Shown here: piece by piece, positions 9,259 to 16,896 of the stretch
Layout of the letters: each line of letters opens with the position of its first letter
Numbering within the stretch: position 1 is the stretch's first letter
Program-made: the position numbers and the translations under genes
Notes under the pieces: generated by a model
What the model saw: only the letters and a program-made list of their open reading frames with translations
Told to the model about the DNA's origin: nothing
Databases searched by the model: none
NCBI RefSeq assembly: GCF_003952505.1
Contig: NZ_CP034450.1
Location: 3,968,001 to 4,032,000, forward strand
Direction: 5' to 3'
DNA length: 64,000 bases
Source of the DNA: Mesorhizobium sp. M4B.F.Ca.ET.058.02.1.1
GTDB taxonomy: Bacteria; Pseudomonadota; Alphaproteobacteria; Rhizobiales; Rhizobiaceae

Positions 9259-9410
9259 GCGAGATCGCTCCGCTTCAGGATCCAGCCATTGACCTCGACG
9301 ATCTCGTCCGGATCGACGACGGGCTGGTTGCGGAACAATGACAGGGCCGGCAGCGCGATCAGCGCCTGCACGATTGCGCGGCGCGACATTCTCTTGACGA
9401 AGAAGCTCAT
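9255..9410 (-). CDS. 51-aa Tat-like small protein coupled to the GMC oxidoreductase
   Basis: Begins MSFFVKRMSRRAIVQALIAL, an RR pair followed by a hydrophobic stretch, then a short tail VDPDEIVEVNGWILKRSDLA. GAAAGACG lies upstream of the ATG. It ends in a GTGA overlap with the oxidoreductase start. In gluconate/fructose dehydrogenase complexes a separate small subunit carries the Tat signal for the GMC subunit; this ORF could be a minimal version, but that is inference. No other gene is seen up to the diguanylate cyclase. Confidence 0.65.
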   Translation of the reverse strand: MSFFVKRMSRRAIVQALIALPALSLFRNQPVVDPDEIVEVNGWILKRSDLA

Positions 9411-9604
9411 GATACGTCTTTCGATGGGGACCTCGATCCACGCATGACGTTCCCCGAACGGCACACGCCGGCCAGGACAGGCCAGTTTCGTGCCAACCCT
9501 AGCCGATACCTTGCCACAACCGGGTAAACGTCGTGGTTGCATGCGAACATGGTTAGGAATTCCTCGCAGGCGCGTGCCGGTGCGAGCGTGCGCTCCGATT
9601 GATC

Positions 9605-10366
9605 TCAGGCGGCTTCCGAGACATCGCGATCGAGGATCGACAGGTTGCGGCCGCGATGCTTCGCCTCGTAGAGCCGCTGGTCGGCGGCGCGCATAAGCTC
9701 GGAGACGTTGACGCCTTCGCCACATATGGTGCCGCCGATGGAGACGGTGAGCGGCACGGTGCGCTCGTCGACCGGACGGAAGCGGATCAGCTCGACCTCG
9801 CGGCGAATACGCTCGGCGACGCGCTTGGCCTCCTGCGCGGTGGCGCCGACCAGGAAGGCGGCGAATTCCTCGCCACCGATCCGGCCGAGCACGTCGCCAC
9901 TGCGCACGCCGCGCTCGATGGCGCTGGCGATCAGCAGCAGCGCTTCGTCGCCGGTCAGATGGCCGTAGCTGTCATTGATCATCTTGAAGTGATCGGCGTC
10001 GATGATGAGCAGCGCGCCGCGATCGGATTTGCGCCGGGAGCCGTCGAGTGCGGCAAAGAAGCTTTCGCGGTTGAGCATGCCGGTCATGTCGTCGCGGCTC
10101 GCCTTTTCCGACAGGCGCCGGTGCGCGGCGGCAAGCTGGGCATGCGCGCGGGCGAGATCGCGATGCGCGCTCTTCAATCTGTCGCCCTGCCAGAAGGTTG
10201 TTGCGCTGGCGATCCAGGCAAGCACCAGCGGGAAGACCGTCGACGTCAGCCATATGGCGCGGTTGACCGAGAGACCCAATGCGGGGACGATTATAAGCGT
10301 CAACAGAAGCGAGACGGCTACCGAAGCGCAAGCAACGGCGGCGGACTTCAGAAATAGGCGATTCAT
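9605..10366 (-). CDS. Membrane-anchored diguanylate cyclase (GGDEF)
   Basis: 253 aa. Two hydrophobic helices (about residues 8-30 and 38-58), a short coiled linker, then a GGDEF domain with the active-site motif GGEEF at 164-168 and an RxxD inhibitory site (R155-SG-D158) five residues before it, so it should be active and product-inhibited. Makes cyclic di-GMP from two GTP. The start at 10366 (MNRLFLK, after GGGGAGTC) is preferred to the upstream Met at 10402. Confidence 0.92.
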   Translation of the reverse strand: MNRLFLKSAAVACASVAVSLLLTLIIVPALGLSVNRAIWLTSTVFPLVLAWIASATTFWQGDRLKSAHRDLARAHAQLAAAHRRLSEKASRDDMTGMLNRESFFAALDGSRRKSDRGALLIIDADHFKMINDSYGHLTGDEALLLIASAIERGVRSGDVLGRIGGEEFAAFLVGATAQEAKRVAERIRREVELIRFRPVDERTVPLTVSIGGTICGEGVNVSELMRAADQRLYEAKHRGRNLSILDRDVSEAA

Positions 10367-10526
10367 CGCTGACTCCCCACAGAACCGCCTCTGTGCCAGC
10401 AAGCGCTGAAGGTGACCTTTCGGCGATGGCTAAAATTTGAAACGACGCGCCATTTCATCGAAAGCGACGCGCATAAGTTGTGGATAAATCCCAGCCAGAG
10501 ATTTTGTTTCGTGCCATAAGGAGCGC

Positions 10527-11234
10527 ATGACGACGCAGCCAGACCCCGCCCGCTTCGCCCACGTCACCGACTGGGTGTTCGATCTCGACAACACGCTCTA
10601 TCCGCACCATTCGAACCTGTTCGCGCAGATCGACGTGAAGATGACTGCCTATGTGGGCGAGCTCCTGACGTTGCCGCGCGACGAGGCGCGCAAGCTGCAG
10701 AAGGAACTCTACCAGCAGTATGGAACGACGCTGAACGGCCTGATGACGCGTCACGGCATCGACCCGGACGACTTCCTCGAAAAGGTGCACGACATCGACT
10801 ATTCCTGGCTGGTGCCGGATCCAGTGCTCGGGGCCGCGATCCGCCAGCTTCCCGGCCGCAAGTTCATCTTCACCAATGGCGACCGCAGGCATGCCGAGCG
10901 CACCGCGCGACAGCTCGGCATCCTCGACCACTTCGACGACATTTTCGATATCGTTGCGGCGGGGCTCAACCCCAAGCCGGCGCGCCAGACCTATGAACGG
11001 TTCGCCGAGCTGCATTCCGTCACCGGTCACAATGCGGTGATGTTCGAGGATCTGGCCCGCAATCTCTCGGTGCCGAAATCGCTGGGCATGACCACGGTAC
11101 TGGTGGTGCCACGCAATTTCGAGCCGACCTTTTCGGAGATCTGGGAACGCGACCCGGCCAATGAGGACGATGTCGATTTCGTCACCGACGACCTTGCCGG
11201 CTTCCTGACGGCAATCGTCGAAGTCAGGACCTGA
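10527..11234 (+). CDS. HAD family pyrimidine 5'-nucleotidase
   Basis: 235 aa. HAD motif I is FDLDNTLY with Asp19 and Asp21; motif II is IFTNGD; a Lys in LNPKPARQ and motif III-like VMFEDLARN complete the site. Similar to the Sdt1/PHM8 group, which dephosphorylates pyrimidine nucleotides. Divergent from the diguanylate cyclase with an AAGGAG ribosome-binding site. In related rhizobia a gene like this lies near dapD, as here. Confidence 0.9.
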   Translation: MTTQPDPARFAHVTDWVFDLDNTLYPHHSNLFAQIDVKMTAYVGELLTLPRDEARKLQKELYQQYGTTLNGLMTRHGIDPDDFLEKVHDIDYSWLVPDPVLGAAIRQLPGRKFIFTNGDRRHAERTARQLGILDHFDDIFDIVAAGLNPKPARQTYERFAELHSVTGHNAVMFEDLARNLSVPKSLGMTTVLVVPRNFEPTFSEIWERDPANEDDVDFVTDDLAGFLTAIVEVRT

Positions 11235-11290
11235 CGCCGTCATCCGATCGACGGTGCATGCCGCCCGAGCGCGTGCGCGGCTGGCTCCGG

Positions 11291-11794
11291 TCAGTCGAAG
11301 TCCGGGATTGTGCCGGGCGGCAGCCCCAACCGCCCATTCAGATCCCTCAGGAAGCGGCACCAGGCAGGTGGGTCTCCCTCATCCTTCCCATTGCCATTGC
11401 CGTCGGATGAAAATCCGTTGCCGAAGCCATTGCCGCAATTGGCGTTGCCGTTGAAGCTGCCGCCATTGCCGTTGCCATTGAAGCTGCCGGCGTTGCCATT
11501 GCCGTTGAAATTGCCGGCGTTCCCGTTGCCGTTGAAGCTGCCGGAATTGCCGTTGCCGTTGAAGCTGCCGCCTTTGCCGTTACCGCTCGAGGTATCGCTG
11601 TTGGCCAGGCCATCGGCAAATCCGATATGGCCGCGGCCAAAGGGAAAGTCGGCGATCCTGTCCGCTATCGAGGCGACAGCGACGACGTTGGCGACGCACA
11701 GCATGCCGAGCGCGAGGCCGCTTCCCGTTAACAGCCTCGCCCCGACCCGACGGTTGCCGTGCCGGACGCAAACTGATGGTCGCGCCGCGGCCAT
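11291..11794 (-). CDS. Gly/Asn nonapeptide-repeat exported protein C
   Basis: 167 aa. An Arg-rich N-terminus with a hydrophobic segment (about 22-45, GLALGMLCVANVVAVASIA) serves as signal or anchor, then five tandem nine-residue units GSFNGNGNx, then a non-repeated C-terminus with a Cys (DPPAWCRFLRDLNGRLGLPP). Its ATG shares a base with the stop of the upstream repeat gene (TGATG), so it is translationally coupled to it. Third of three adjacent repeat genes. No enzymatic motif; a beta-solenoid-like or adhesive surface structure is possible. Confidence 0.75.
   Translation of the reverse strand: MAAARPSVCVRHGNRRVGARLLTGSGLALGMLCVANVVAVASIADRIADFPFGRGHIGFADGLANSDTSSGNGKGGSFNGNGNSGSFNGNGNAGNFNGNGNAGSFNGNGNGGSFNGNANCGNGFGNGFSSDGNGNGKDEGDPPAWCRFLRDLNGRLGLPPGTIPDFD
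11437..11582. repeat. 27-bp tandem repeats inside protein C
   Basis: Five near-identical units of 27 bp, each encoding GxFNGNGNx on the minus strand. Differences are mostly silent or at the last variable residue, which suggests recent unequal exchange and possible copy-number variation. Confidence 0.85.
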
Positions 11795-12252
11795 CAGCGG
11801 TTTCCCCGGCCATTGAAATTGCCGTTGAAGGCCCCAACGTTGCCGTTGCCGTTGAAGGAGCCGCCGTTGAAGTTGCCGTTGAAGGCGCCGACGTTGCCGG
11901 TGCCGTCATACTCGCCGGTGTTGCCGTTGCCGTTGAAGGCGCCGACATTGTGATTTCCGCTGGTCGACGATGTGTTGGCGTTGCCGTTGAAGGCGCCGAC
12001 GTTGCCGGTGCCGCTATTGAAGGCGCCGACGTTGCCGGTGCCGCTGTTCTTGTAACCGACATTGCCGCCCGCGAACCCGAGCGGATTCATGCCGCGGACA
12101 TCTGAACCGATGGACTGGCCGTAGTGGCCGATGCTTTGCTGGACGCGTGACATGCTGAAGGCCTGGGCGCCTGTCGTGCGGTTGTCGGCGGCCTTCGCGG
12201 CGGTCGCGCTTAGCAGGCCAAGGCATAGTGCCGATACGACGCTCGGTTTCAT
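11794..12252 (-). CDS. Gly/Asn nonapeptide-repeat secreted protein B
   Basis: 152 aa. A clear Sec signal peptide (MKPSVVSALCLGLLSATAAKA, cleavage before ADN) follows an AAGGAG ribosome-binding site. After a non-repeated stretch (VQQSIGHYGQSIGSDVRG) come ten-residue units GAFNSGTGNV and nine-residue units GAFNGNxNx to the C-terminus at residue 152. The pattern also reads as NxGxx pentapeptides such as those in mycobacterial PPE-MPTR proteins. Its stop overlaps the start of protein C. The true start is the Met at 12252, not an upstream in-frame Met at 12276. Confidence 0.8.
   Translation of the reverse strand: MKPSVVSALCLGLLSATAAKAADNRTTGAQAFSMSRVQQSIGHYGQSIGSDVRGMNPLGFAGGNVGYKNSGTGNVGAFNSGTGNVGAFNGNANTSSTSGNHNVGAFNGNGNTGEYDGTGNVGAFNGNFNGGSFNGNGNVGAFNGNFNGRGNR
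11811..12056. repeat. 27/30-bp repeats inside protein B
   Basis: Interspersed 27- and 30-bp units encoding GAFNGNxNx and GAFNSGTGNV on the minus strand. They share the core of the repeats in the two neighbouring genes. Confidence 0.8.
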
Positions 12253-12289
12253 GTGCGAACTCCTTCCGTACCCCACTGCCTCAAAAGGA

Positions 12290-12357
12290 CTGGGATCGCC
12301 GGCGATCTGTCGCGACAGCCTCGCGCGGGGGACGGGCGCGTGGCCCGGCGATCCCAG
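12290..12357 (-). other. Large hairpin between repeat-protein genes A and B
   Basis: CTGGGATCGCCGG (12290-12302) and CCGGCGATCCCAG (12345-12357) are perfect 13-bp arms enclosing a second palindrome CTGTCGCGACAG. On the minus strand the stem follows gene A's stop by about 20 bases and is followed by TCCTTTTGAGG. It could terminate most transcripts after gene A or stabilise its mRNA, leaving B and C at lower level. Confidence 0.65.
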
Positions 12358-12378
12358 AAGCTTCAGCGCCTTTCGACG

Positions 12379-12795
12379 CTACTGGTTGGCGTTGCCGTTA
12401 CCGTTGCCGTTGCCCATGCCCCAGTTGCCGTTGCCGTTGACATTGCCATTGCCGATGCCCCAGTTCCCGTTGCCATTCAGGTTGCCGTTGCCGAGGCCGA
12501 AATTGCCGTTGCCGTTGCCGTTGCCGTTGGCGGCGCCGGCATTGAGGTTGCCGTTGTAGTTGCCGTTGAAGGCGCCCGCATTGGCATTGCCGTTGCCATT
12601 GCCGTTGCCGAAGCCGAAATTGCCATTGCCGTTGAAGTTGCCGTTGAAGGCGCCGGTATTGGCGTTGCCGTTGCCGTTGCCGTTGCCGACGCCAACGTTG
12701 CCGTTGCCATTGCCGTTGCCGCTACCGATCGACAATGCGGACGCCGAACCTGTCAGAGCCGACAGGACCGCCGCGGCCAGAATGATCTTCCTCAT
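12379..12795 (-). CDS. Gly/Asn-repeat secreted protein A
   Basis: 138 aa. Signal peptide MRKIILAAAVLSALTGSASA follows AAGGAGAACGTC. The mature part is almost wholly Gly and Asn with single aromatic or aliphatic insertions (NGNGNWGIGNGN, GAFNGNFNGNGNFGFG), sharing the GAFNGN core with proteins B and C. First gene of the cluster; divergent from the histidine kinase. Extreme composition without Cys suggests an extracellular fibrous or matrix role, but no function is known to me. The Met at 12795 is chosen over an in-frame upstream Met because of the ribosome-binding site and signal peptide. Confidence 0.8.
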   Translation of the reverse strand: MRKIILAAAVLSALTGSASALSIGSGNGNGNGNVGVGNGNGNGNANTGAFNGNFNGNGNFGFGNGNGNGNANAGAFNGNYNGNLNAGAANGNGNGNGNFGLGNGNLNGNGNWGIGNGNVNGNGNWGMGNGNGNGNANQ

Positions 12796-12908
12796 GACGT
12801 TCTCCTTGGTTTGCGTTGAACTTCCCGACCGCAACAAAGATGGCCGAGACGACGCAAGAAGAATGCGCGCAGAAAAGGCGCCTCGACATTCGGGCTGATC
12901 GGCATGTT

Positions 12909-12972
12909 CTGTCAGTTTTTCAGCCGATGTCCTTGTCGGGAAAAGCCGGTGGAATCGGGAAAAAACTGACAG
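12909..12972. promoter_or_regulatory. 12-bp inverted repeat in the divergent promoter region
   Basis: CTGTCAGTTTTT (12909-12920) and AAAAACTGACAG (12961-12972) are perfect inverted arms 40 bp apart, inside the 291-bp region between repeat gene A and the histidine kinase. The AT-rich arms stand out from the GC-rich surroundings. Could be paired operator half-sites for the LuxR-type regulator encoded downstream. Confidence 0.6.
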
Positions 12973-13086
12973 GCATAAGGGCGTATGCCGGCGTATATTG
13001 CGCTGAGAGGCAGAAATTCGGGGCCTCTTCTCACAGCCCGGTGAACAGCAAGTCCTCTAGACACCGGCAAGAGAACAGAAGGGGCG

Positions 13087-13767
13087 ATGCGGACTGGTAT
13101 CGACACACGCGAGAACGACACTTCGAAGCCGCGGCGCCAGGGATTGGCGCGGCGCTTGATTGCCGTGCAGGAAGAACAGTGCCGGCGCCTGTCGCGCGAG
13201 CTTCACGACGATCTCGGCCAGCTGCTGGCCAGTGTCGCGCTCGAACTGCACGGCATCCGCGCAGGATCCCTGGAACAGGGCGAGCGTCTCACGCGGGCTG
13301 TCATGCTGGTCGATCAACTGAGCGCCAGGGTTCACGCCGCCGCCTGGAGCCTGCGGCCCGCCGACCTGGATCACCTGGGGCTTCGCGCCTCCGTCGAGGA
13401 TCTCGCCGCCATGCTATGTGCCCAACTCGAAATCCCTTGCGACATGGACCTCGAAGCACTTTCGTGCCCACTCGCCCCCGAAGTGTCCCTGACCCTATAC
13501 CGTATCGCGCAAGAGGCGCTTACCAACATCGGCAAGCACGCTCAGCCGCGCCGCGCGAGTGTGACGGCACATATTGGCGACCGCCGGCTGCGCCTTACGA
13601 TCGAAGACGATGGCTGCGGGTTCGATGCCGATGCCACGCCCGGCTCCCGCGCCCTGGGGCTTGCGGGAATGAGAGAGCGCCTCGCGCTGGTCGGAGGCGA
13701 GCTGTCGATTGAAACCGCCAGGGGCAAGGGGACCACCCTCTATGCCGATGTGCCCTTGACGGACTGA
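13087..13767 (+). CDS. Soluble HisKA_3-type sensor histidine kinase
   Basis: 226 aa. HisKA_3 dimerisation/phosphoacceptor domain with His40 in SRELHDDLGQLLASVALEL, then a HATPase_c domain with N box (IAQEALTNIGKHA), G1 box (IEDDGCGFD) and GLAGMRERLALVGG. There is no transmembrane or recognisable sensory domain, so input must come through a partner or from the cytosol. AGAAGGGG precedes the ATG. Located upstream of a NarL/LuxR response regulator, its expected partner, and divergent from the Gly/Asn repeat genes. Confidence 0.92.
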   Translation: MRTGIDTRENDTSKPRRQGLARRLIAVQEEQCRRLSRELHDDLGQLLASVALELHGIRAGSLEQGERLTRAVMLVDQLSARVHAAAWSLRPADLDHLGLRASVEDLAAMLCAQLEIPCDMDLEALSCPLAPEVSLTLYRIAQEALTNIGKHAQPRRASVTAHIGDRRLRLTIEDDGCGFDADATPGSRALGLAGMRERLALVGGELSIETARGKGTTLYADVPLTD

Positions 13768-13901
13768 GGGCTTCCCTGGACCGCGAGGCGCGCACGATTG
13801 TCTACGGCAATGTGATCCGCACCAGACATTTGTCCGCATGCGATTCTGAACGAAAAACCTCGGCAGCAGCTCGAGGTTCGCGATGGGCTACGTGAAGCGC
13901 G

Positions 13902-14084
13902 CCACATCCGAGACCTTTAGCTGCGGCTTACAATCGGCGCGAGGGTTCGACGAGATGTACGACCCACTGCTCCCGCTCAGGGTCTGCAGGGATAGACGCG
14001 CTCCTCCCGTCAGCCGGGACGAGCCGTCATTCGAACCATCAAGGGCAAGGGACCTCTCCACGTGATGTACCTTTGGCGGACTGA
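13902..14084 (+). pseudogene. Degenerate copy of the histidine kinase 3' end
   Basis: This stretch aligns by eye with the last 200 bases of the kinase gene (about 13568-13767): shared blocks include CTGCGxCTTACxATCG, GGGTTCGAxG, GGCAAGGG and CGGACTGA at the stop, with several small deletions that destroy the frame. It ends 12 bases before the response regulator start, where an intact kinase stop would be expected. Most of 13768-14096, which otherwise lacks a gene, is thus explained as kinase relic. Confidence 0.7.
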
Positions 14085-14096
14085 TGGAGGTTAAAG

Positions 14097-14738
14097 GTGT
14101 CGCGTAGGCGGATATTTGTGGTCGATGACCACCCTATCGTCCTGTCGGGTATCGGGGCGATGATCGATGGTCAGAAGGATATGACGATCGTCGGACTGGC
14201 AGCGAACGCGGCCGAGGCCCTCGAAACCATCGGCAAGGCTGAGCCCGACGTTGCGGTCATCGATATCTCGCTCCCCGGCATCAATGGGGTCATGCTTATC
14301 GAGCGCCTCCTCGAACGGTTCCCCGACCTCAAGTGCATCGCACTGACGGCGCACGAAGATCCCGGCTGCCTGCGCCAAGTGCTCGCCGCCGGCGGCCGGG
14401 GGTTCGTGGTCAAACGGTCGACGACCACCGACCTGCTGCAAGCCATCAGATGCGTGCTGGCCGGCGACAATTACGTCGACCCGGCGCTGGCCGCGCGAAT
14501 GCTCAGCCCGCGCAACTGCGCGCAGGGCGATGCGGGAAATCTGAGCGAGCGGGAACGGTCCGTGATCCAGCTGGTTGCACTCGGCTACAGCAACAAGGAG
14601 ATATCCTCGCGGCTCAATCTAAGCATAAAGACCATCGAGACCTACAGAACCAGGGCAACCGACAAGCTCGAACTCCACTCCCGGGCGGCGATAGTGCGCT
14701 TCGCGCACTCGGTCGGATGGCTGGCCGAACTGCAATAG
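14097..14738 (+). CDS. NarL/LuxR-family response regulator
   Basis: 213 aa from a GTG start with GGAGG upstream. Receiver domain at about 5-120 with acidic pocket DD (10-11), phosphoacceptor Asp56 (VAVIDISLPG), Thr in LTAHED and Lys in FVVKRS. LuxR-type helix-turn-helix at about 148-205 (LSERERSVIQLVALGYSNKEISSRL, SIKTIETYRTRATDKL). It is the probable output of the adjacent HisKA_3 kinase and a candidate regulator of the divergent repeat-protein cluster. Confidence 0.94.
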   Translation: MSRRRIFVVDDHPIVLSGIGAMIDGQKDMTIVGLAANAAEALETIGKAEPDVAVIDISLPGINGVMLIERLLERFPDLKCIALTAHEDPGCLRQVLAAGGRGFVVKRSTTTDLLQAIRCVLAGDNYVDPALAARMLSPRNCAQGDAGNLSERERSVIQLVALGYSNKEISSRLNLSIKTIETYRTRATDKLELHSRAAIVRFAHSVGWLAELQ

Positions 14739-14888
14739 CAAAAGCGCCACGCACAGCGAGAAAACGGGCAGCGGGGATCGCCCCTCTAGTACTGACATTC
14801 GCTTGCAAGCCGACGAACGCGCTGCTCGGGCCTTTTGCTTGTCGCAGATTGCTGCCGGAAGACCGTGGGCGCTTTTTGCGGAATCCGC

Positions 14889-15737
14889 CTACAATTTGTA
14901 GAAGCGGCTGATGATGTCCCAGGCCTCGTCGGCGGTGTCGACGAAATCGATGATGTCCTGGTCGCCGGGCGTGATGGTGCCTTGCTCGGCGAGGAAATCG
15001 AGATCGATCGCACGCTGCCAGAAGGCCTTGCCGAACAGGATCACCGGTACGCGCTCCATGCGGCCGGTCTGGATCAACGTCAGCGTCTCGAAGAATTCGT
15101 CCATCGTGCCGAAGCCGCCCGGGAACACCGCGACGGCCTTGGCGCGCATGACGAAATGCATCTTGCGGATGGCGAAATAGTGAAAGTTGAAGCAAAGTTC
15201 CGGCGTCACGTAGGCGTTTGGCGCCTGCTCGTGCGGCAGCACGATGTTGAGGCCGATGGAAGGCGCGCCGACGTCGTCGGCGCCGCGATTTCCCGCTTCC
15301 ATGACACCAGGCCCGCCACCGGTGACGACGACGAACTCACGATAGTAGGAACTGGCCGAATGCTGCGAGCAGAGACGGGCGAATTTGCGCGCCTCCTCGT
15401 AGTAGCGGCTGTTCAGCTCGAGGTTCTGCTTCTGCGTCTCGTTCTTCGCCGCCCAGGCCTCGCCGCCGGGCTCCGGAATACGGGCGCCGCCGAACAGGAT
15501 CACCGTCGACTGGATGCCGCGCTCGGCGAGGATCATCTCCGGCTTCAGCAGCTCGAGCTGCAGCCTGACCGCGCGCAATTCGCGGCGCGTCATGAAGTCA
15601 GGATCGTTCCAGGCCAGCCTGTAGGTGTCGGCGCGTGTCTGCGGCGTGTCCGGCACGCTCTTTGCCCGCTCCAGATCCTCATCCGAATGCGGCAGCGGCG
15701 TCCATCCCGCCTTTTCCATGGGAGTCATCAAATCCAC
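14889..15737 (-). CDS. LOG family protein (TIGR00730 Rossmann fold)
   Basis: 282 aa. The family signature is complete: TGGGPGVMEAGNRGA (about 139-153), Arg/Lys in AIRKMHF and PGGFGTMDE (206-214). LOG proteins are cytokinin-activating 5'-monophosphate phosphoribohydrolases, or in bacteria nucleotide monophosphate glycosidases. The roughly 70-residue N-terminal extension is seen in the longer bacterial subgroup, for which the substrate is less certain. Convergent with the response regulator. Confidence 0.88.
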   Translation of the reverse strand: MDLMTPMEKAGWTPLPHSDEDLERAKSVPDTPQTRADTYRLAWNDPDFMTRRELRAVRLQLELLKPEMILAERGIQSTVILFGGARIPEPGGEAWAAKNETQKQNLELNSRYYEEARKFARLCSQHSASSYYREFVVVTGGGPGVMEAGNRGADDVGAPSIGLNIVLPHEQAPNAYVTPELCFNFHYFAIRKMHFVMRAKAVAVFPGGFGTMDEFFETLTLIQTGRMERVPVILFGKAFWQRAIDLDFLAEQGTITPGDQDIIDFVDTADEAWDIISRFYKL

Positions 15738-15807
15738 CCGTCCATTTTCTCCACTTGCGCCGTCCCGTGACGCAGTCGCGATTGACCCCTATCCGACCTT
15801 CACATAA

Positions 15808-15852
15808 GCAGGTTCCGCAAAAGTGTCCCGCGGTTTTGCGACAAGAACCTGC
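15808..15852 (+). repeat. Intergenic palindromic repeat, family B copy 1
   Basis: Imperfect hairpin: GCAGGTTC and GAACCTGC outer arms, CGCAAAA and TTTTGCG inner arms. Shares the core AAAAGTG...GGTTTT..GACAAG with the minus-strand copy at 40467-40515. Lies between the LOG gene and dapD; the remaining 100 bp before dapD show nothing distinctive. Confidence 0.8.
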
Positions 15853-15969
15853 GATAGGCAAAGACTGAGGCAGGCAATTTCGCGAAGCGAACGAAGCCTG
15901 CTTGGGTCGGCGCGACTTTGAAACAGGTTAAGGCGCTGTCCCTTAACAGCTTGGTAACGGAGCGAATTG

Positions 15970-16824
15970 ATGTCAAAGCCCGATCTGGCGAGCCTCGAAA
16001 AGACCATCGAGAAGGCTTTTGACGAGCGCGACGCGATTTCGACCGCGACCCGCGGCGAGACGCGCGATGCCATCGAGGCGGCGCTCGACCTGCTCGACCG
16101 CGGCGCTGCCCGCGTCGCCGAGCGCCAGGCCGACGGCAAGTGGCATGTCAACCAGTGGCTGAAGAAGGCGGTGCTGCTTTCCTTCCGGCTGAACCCGATG
16201 GAGATCATCAAGGGCGGTCCGGGCCAGGCGGTGTGGTGGGACAAGGTGCCGTCGAAGTTCGACGGCTGGAGCGCGGTCGATTTCGAGAAGGCCGGCTTCC
16301 GCGCCGTGCCGTCGTCGATCGTGCGCCGCTCGGCCTACGTCGCGCCGGGCGCCGTGCTGATGCCGTCCTTCGTCAATGTCGGCGCCTATGTCGATTCGGG
16401 CACCATGGTCGACACCTGGGTCGGGGTCGGCTCCTGCGCCCAGATCGGCAAGAACGTGCATCTGTCGGGCGGCGTCGGCATCGGCGGCGTGCTGGAGCCG
16501 ATGCAGGCCGGTCCGACCATCATCGAGGACAATTGCTTCATCGGCGCGCGCTCGGAAGTGGTCGAGGGCTGTATCGTGCGCGAGGGCTCGGTGCTCGGCA
16601 TGGGCGTGTTCATCGGCCAGTCGACCAAGATCGTCGACCGCGCCACCGGCGAGGTCTTCTATGGCGAAGTGCCGGCCAATTCGGTTGTCGTCGCCGGCTC
16701 GATGCCGGGTAAGCCGCTGCCCAACGGCGAACCCGGCCCAAGCCTCTACTGCGCAGTCATCGTCAAGCGGGTCGACGCCAAGACCCGCTCCAAGACCTCG
16801 ATCAACGAACTGCTTCGCGATTGA
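15970..16824 (+). CDS. dapD: Tetrahydrodipicolinate N-succinyltransferase
   Basis: 284 aa. Transfers succinyl from succinyl-CoA to tetrahydrodipicolinate in the lysine/meso-diaminopimelate pathway. N-terminal helical domain followed by left-handed beta-helix hexapeptide repeats ([54 protein letters not shown]) and C-terminal [15 protein letters not shown] at 15970 after a GGAG; the base before gives an in-frame TTG that is less likely. dapE follows 2.6 kb downstream on the same strand. Confidence 0.97.
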   Translation: MSKPDLASLEKTIEKAFDERDAISTATRGETRDAIEAALDLLDRGAARVAERQADGKWHVNQWLKKAVLLSFRLNPMEIIKGGPGQAVWWDKVPSKFDGWSAVDFEKAGFRAVPSSIVRRSAYVAPGAVLMPSFVNVGAYVDSGTMVDTWVGVGSCAQIGKNVHLSGGVGIGGVLEPMQAGPTIIEDNCFIGARSEVVEGCIVREGSVLGMGVFIGQSTKIVDRATGEVFYGEVPANSVVVAGSMPGKPLPNGEPGPSLYCAVIVKRVDAKTRSKTSINELLRD

Positions 16825-16896
16825 TCTTTTCGGGAAACGGACGCACCCTCCGCCGGCGCGACAATCCGTCGCGCTGGTTCAACACGGAGGGGCGTC

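Noticed and set aside
9255..9725. 156-aa ORF as the full-length partner of the GMC oxidoreductase
   Set aside because: The first 105 residues are Arg-rich with no ribosome-binding site; only the last 51 residues look like a protein with its own start.
11437..12723. Possible CRISPR array from regularly spaced repeats
   Set aside because: Repeats are contiguous 27/30-bp coding units in frame with no unique spacers, inside genes with signal peptides.
12253..12819. Val/Ala/Ile-rich plus-strand ORF opposite repeat gene A
   Set aside because: Arises from the complement of (GGNAAY)n repeats; lacks a ribosome-binding site, whereas the minus strand has a signal peptide and good start.
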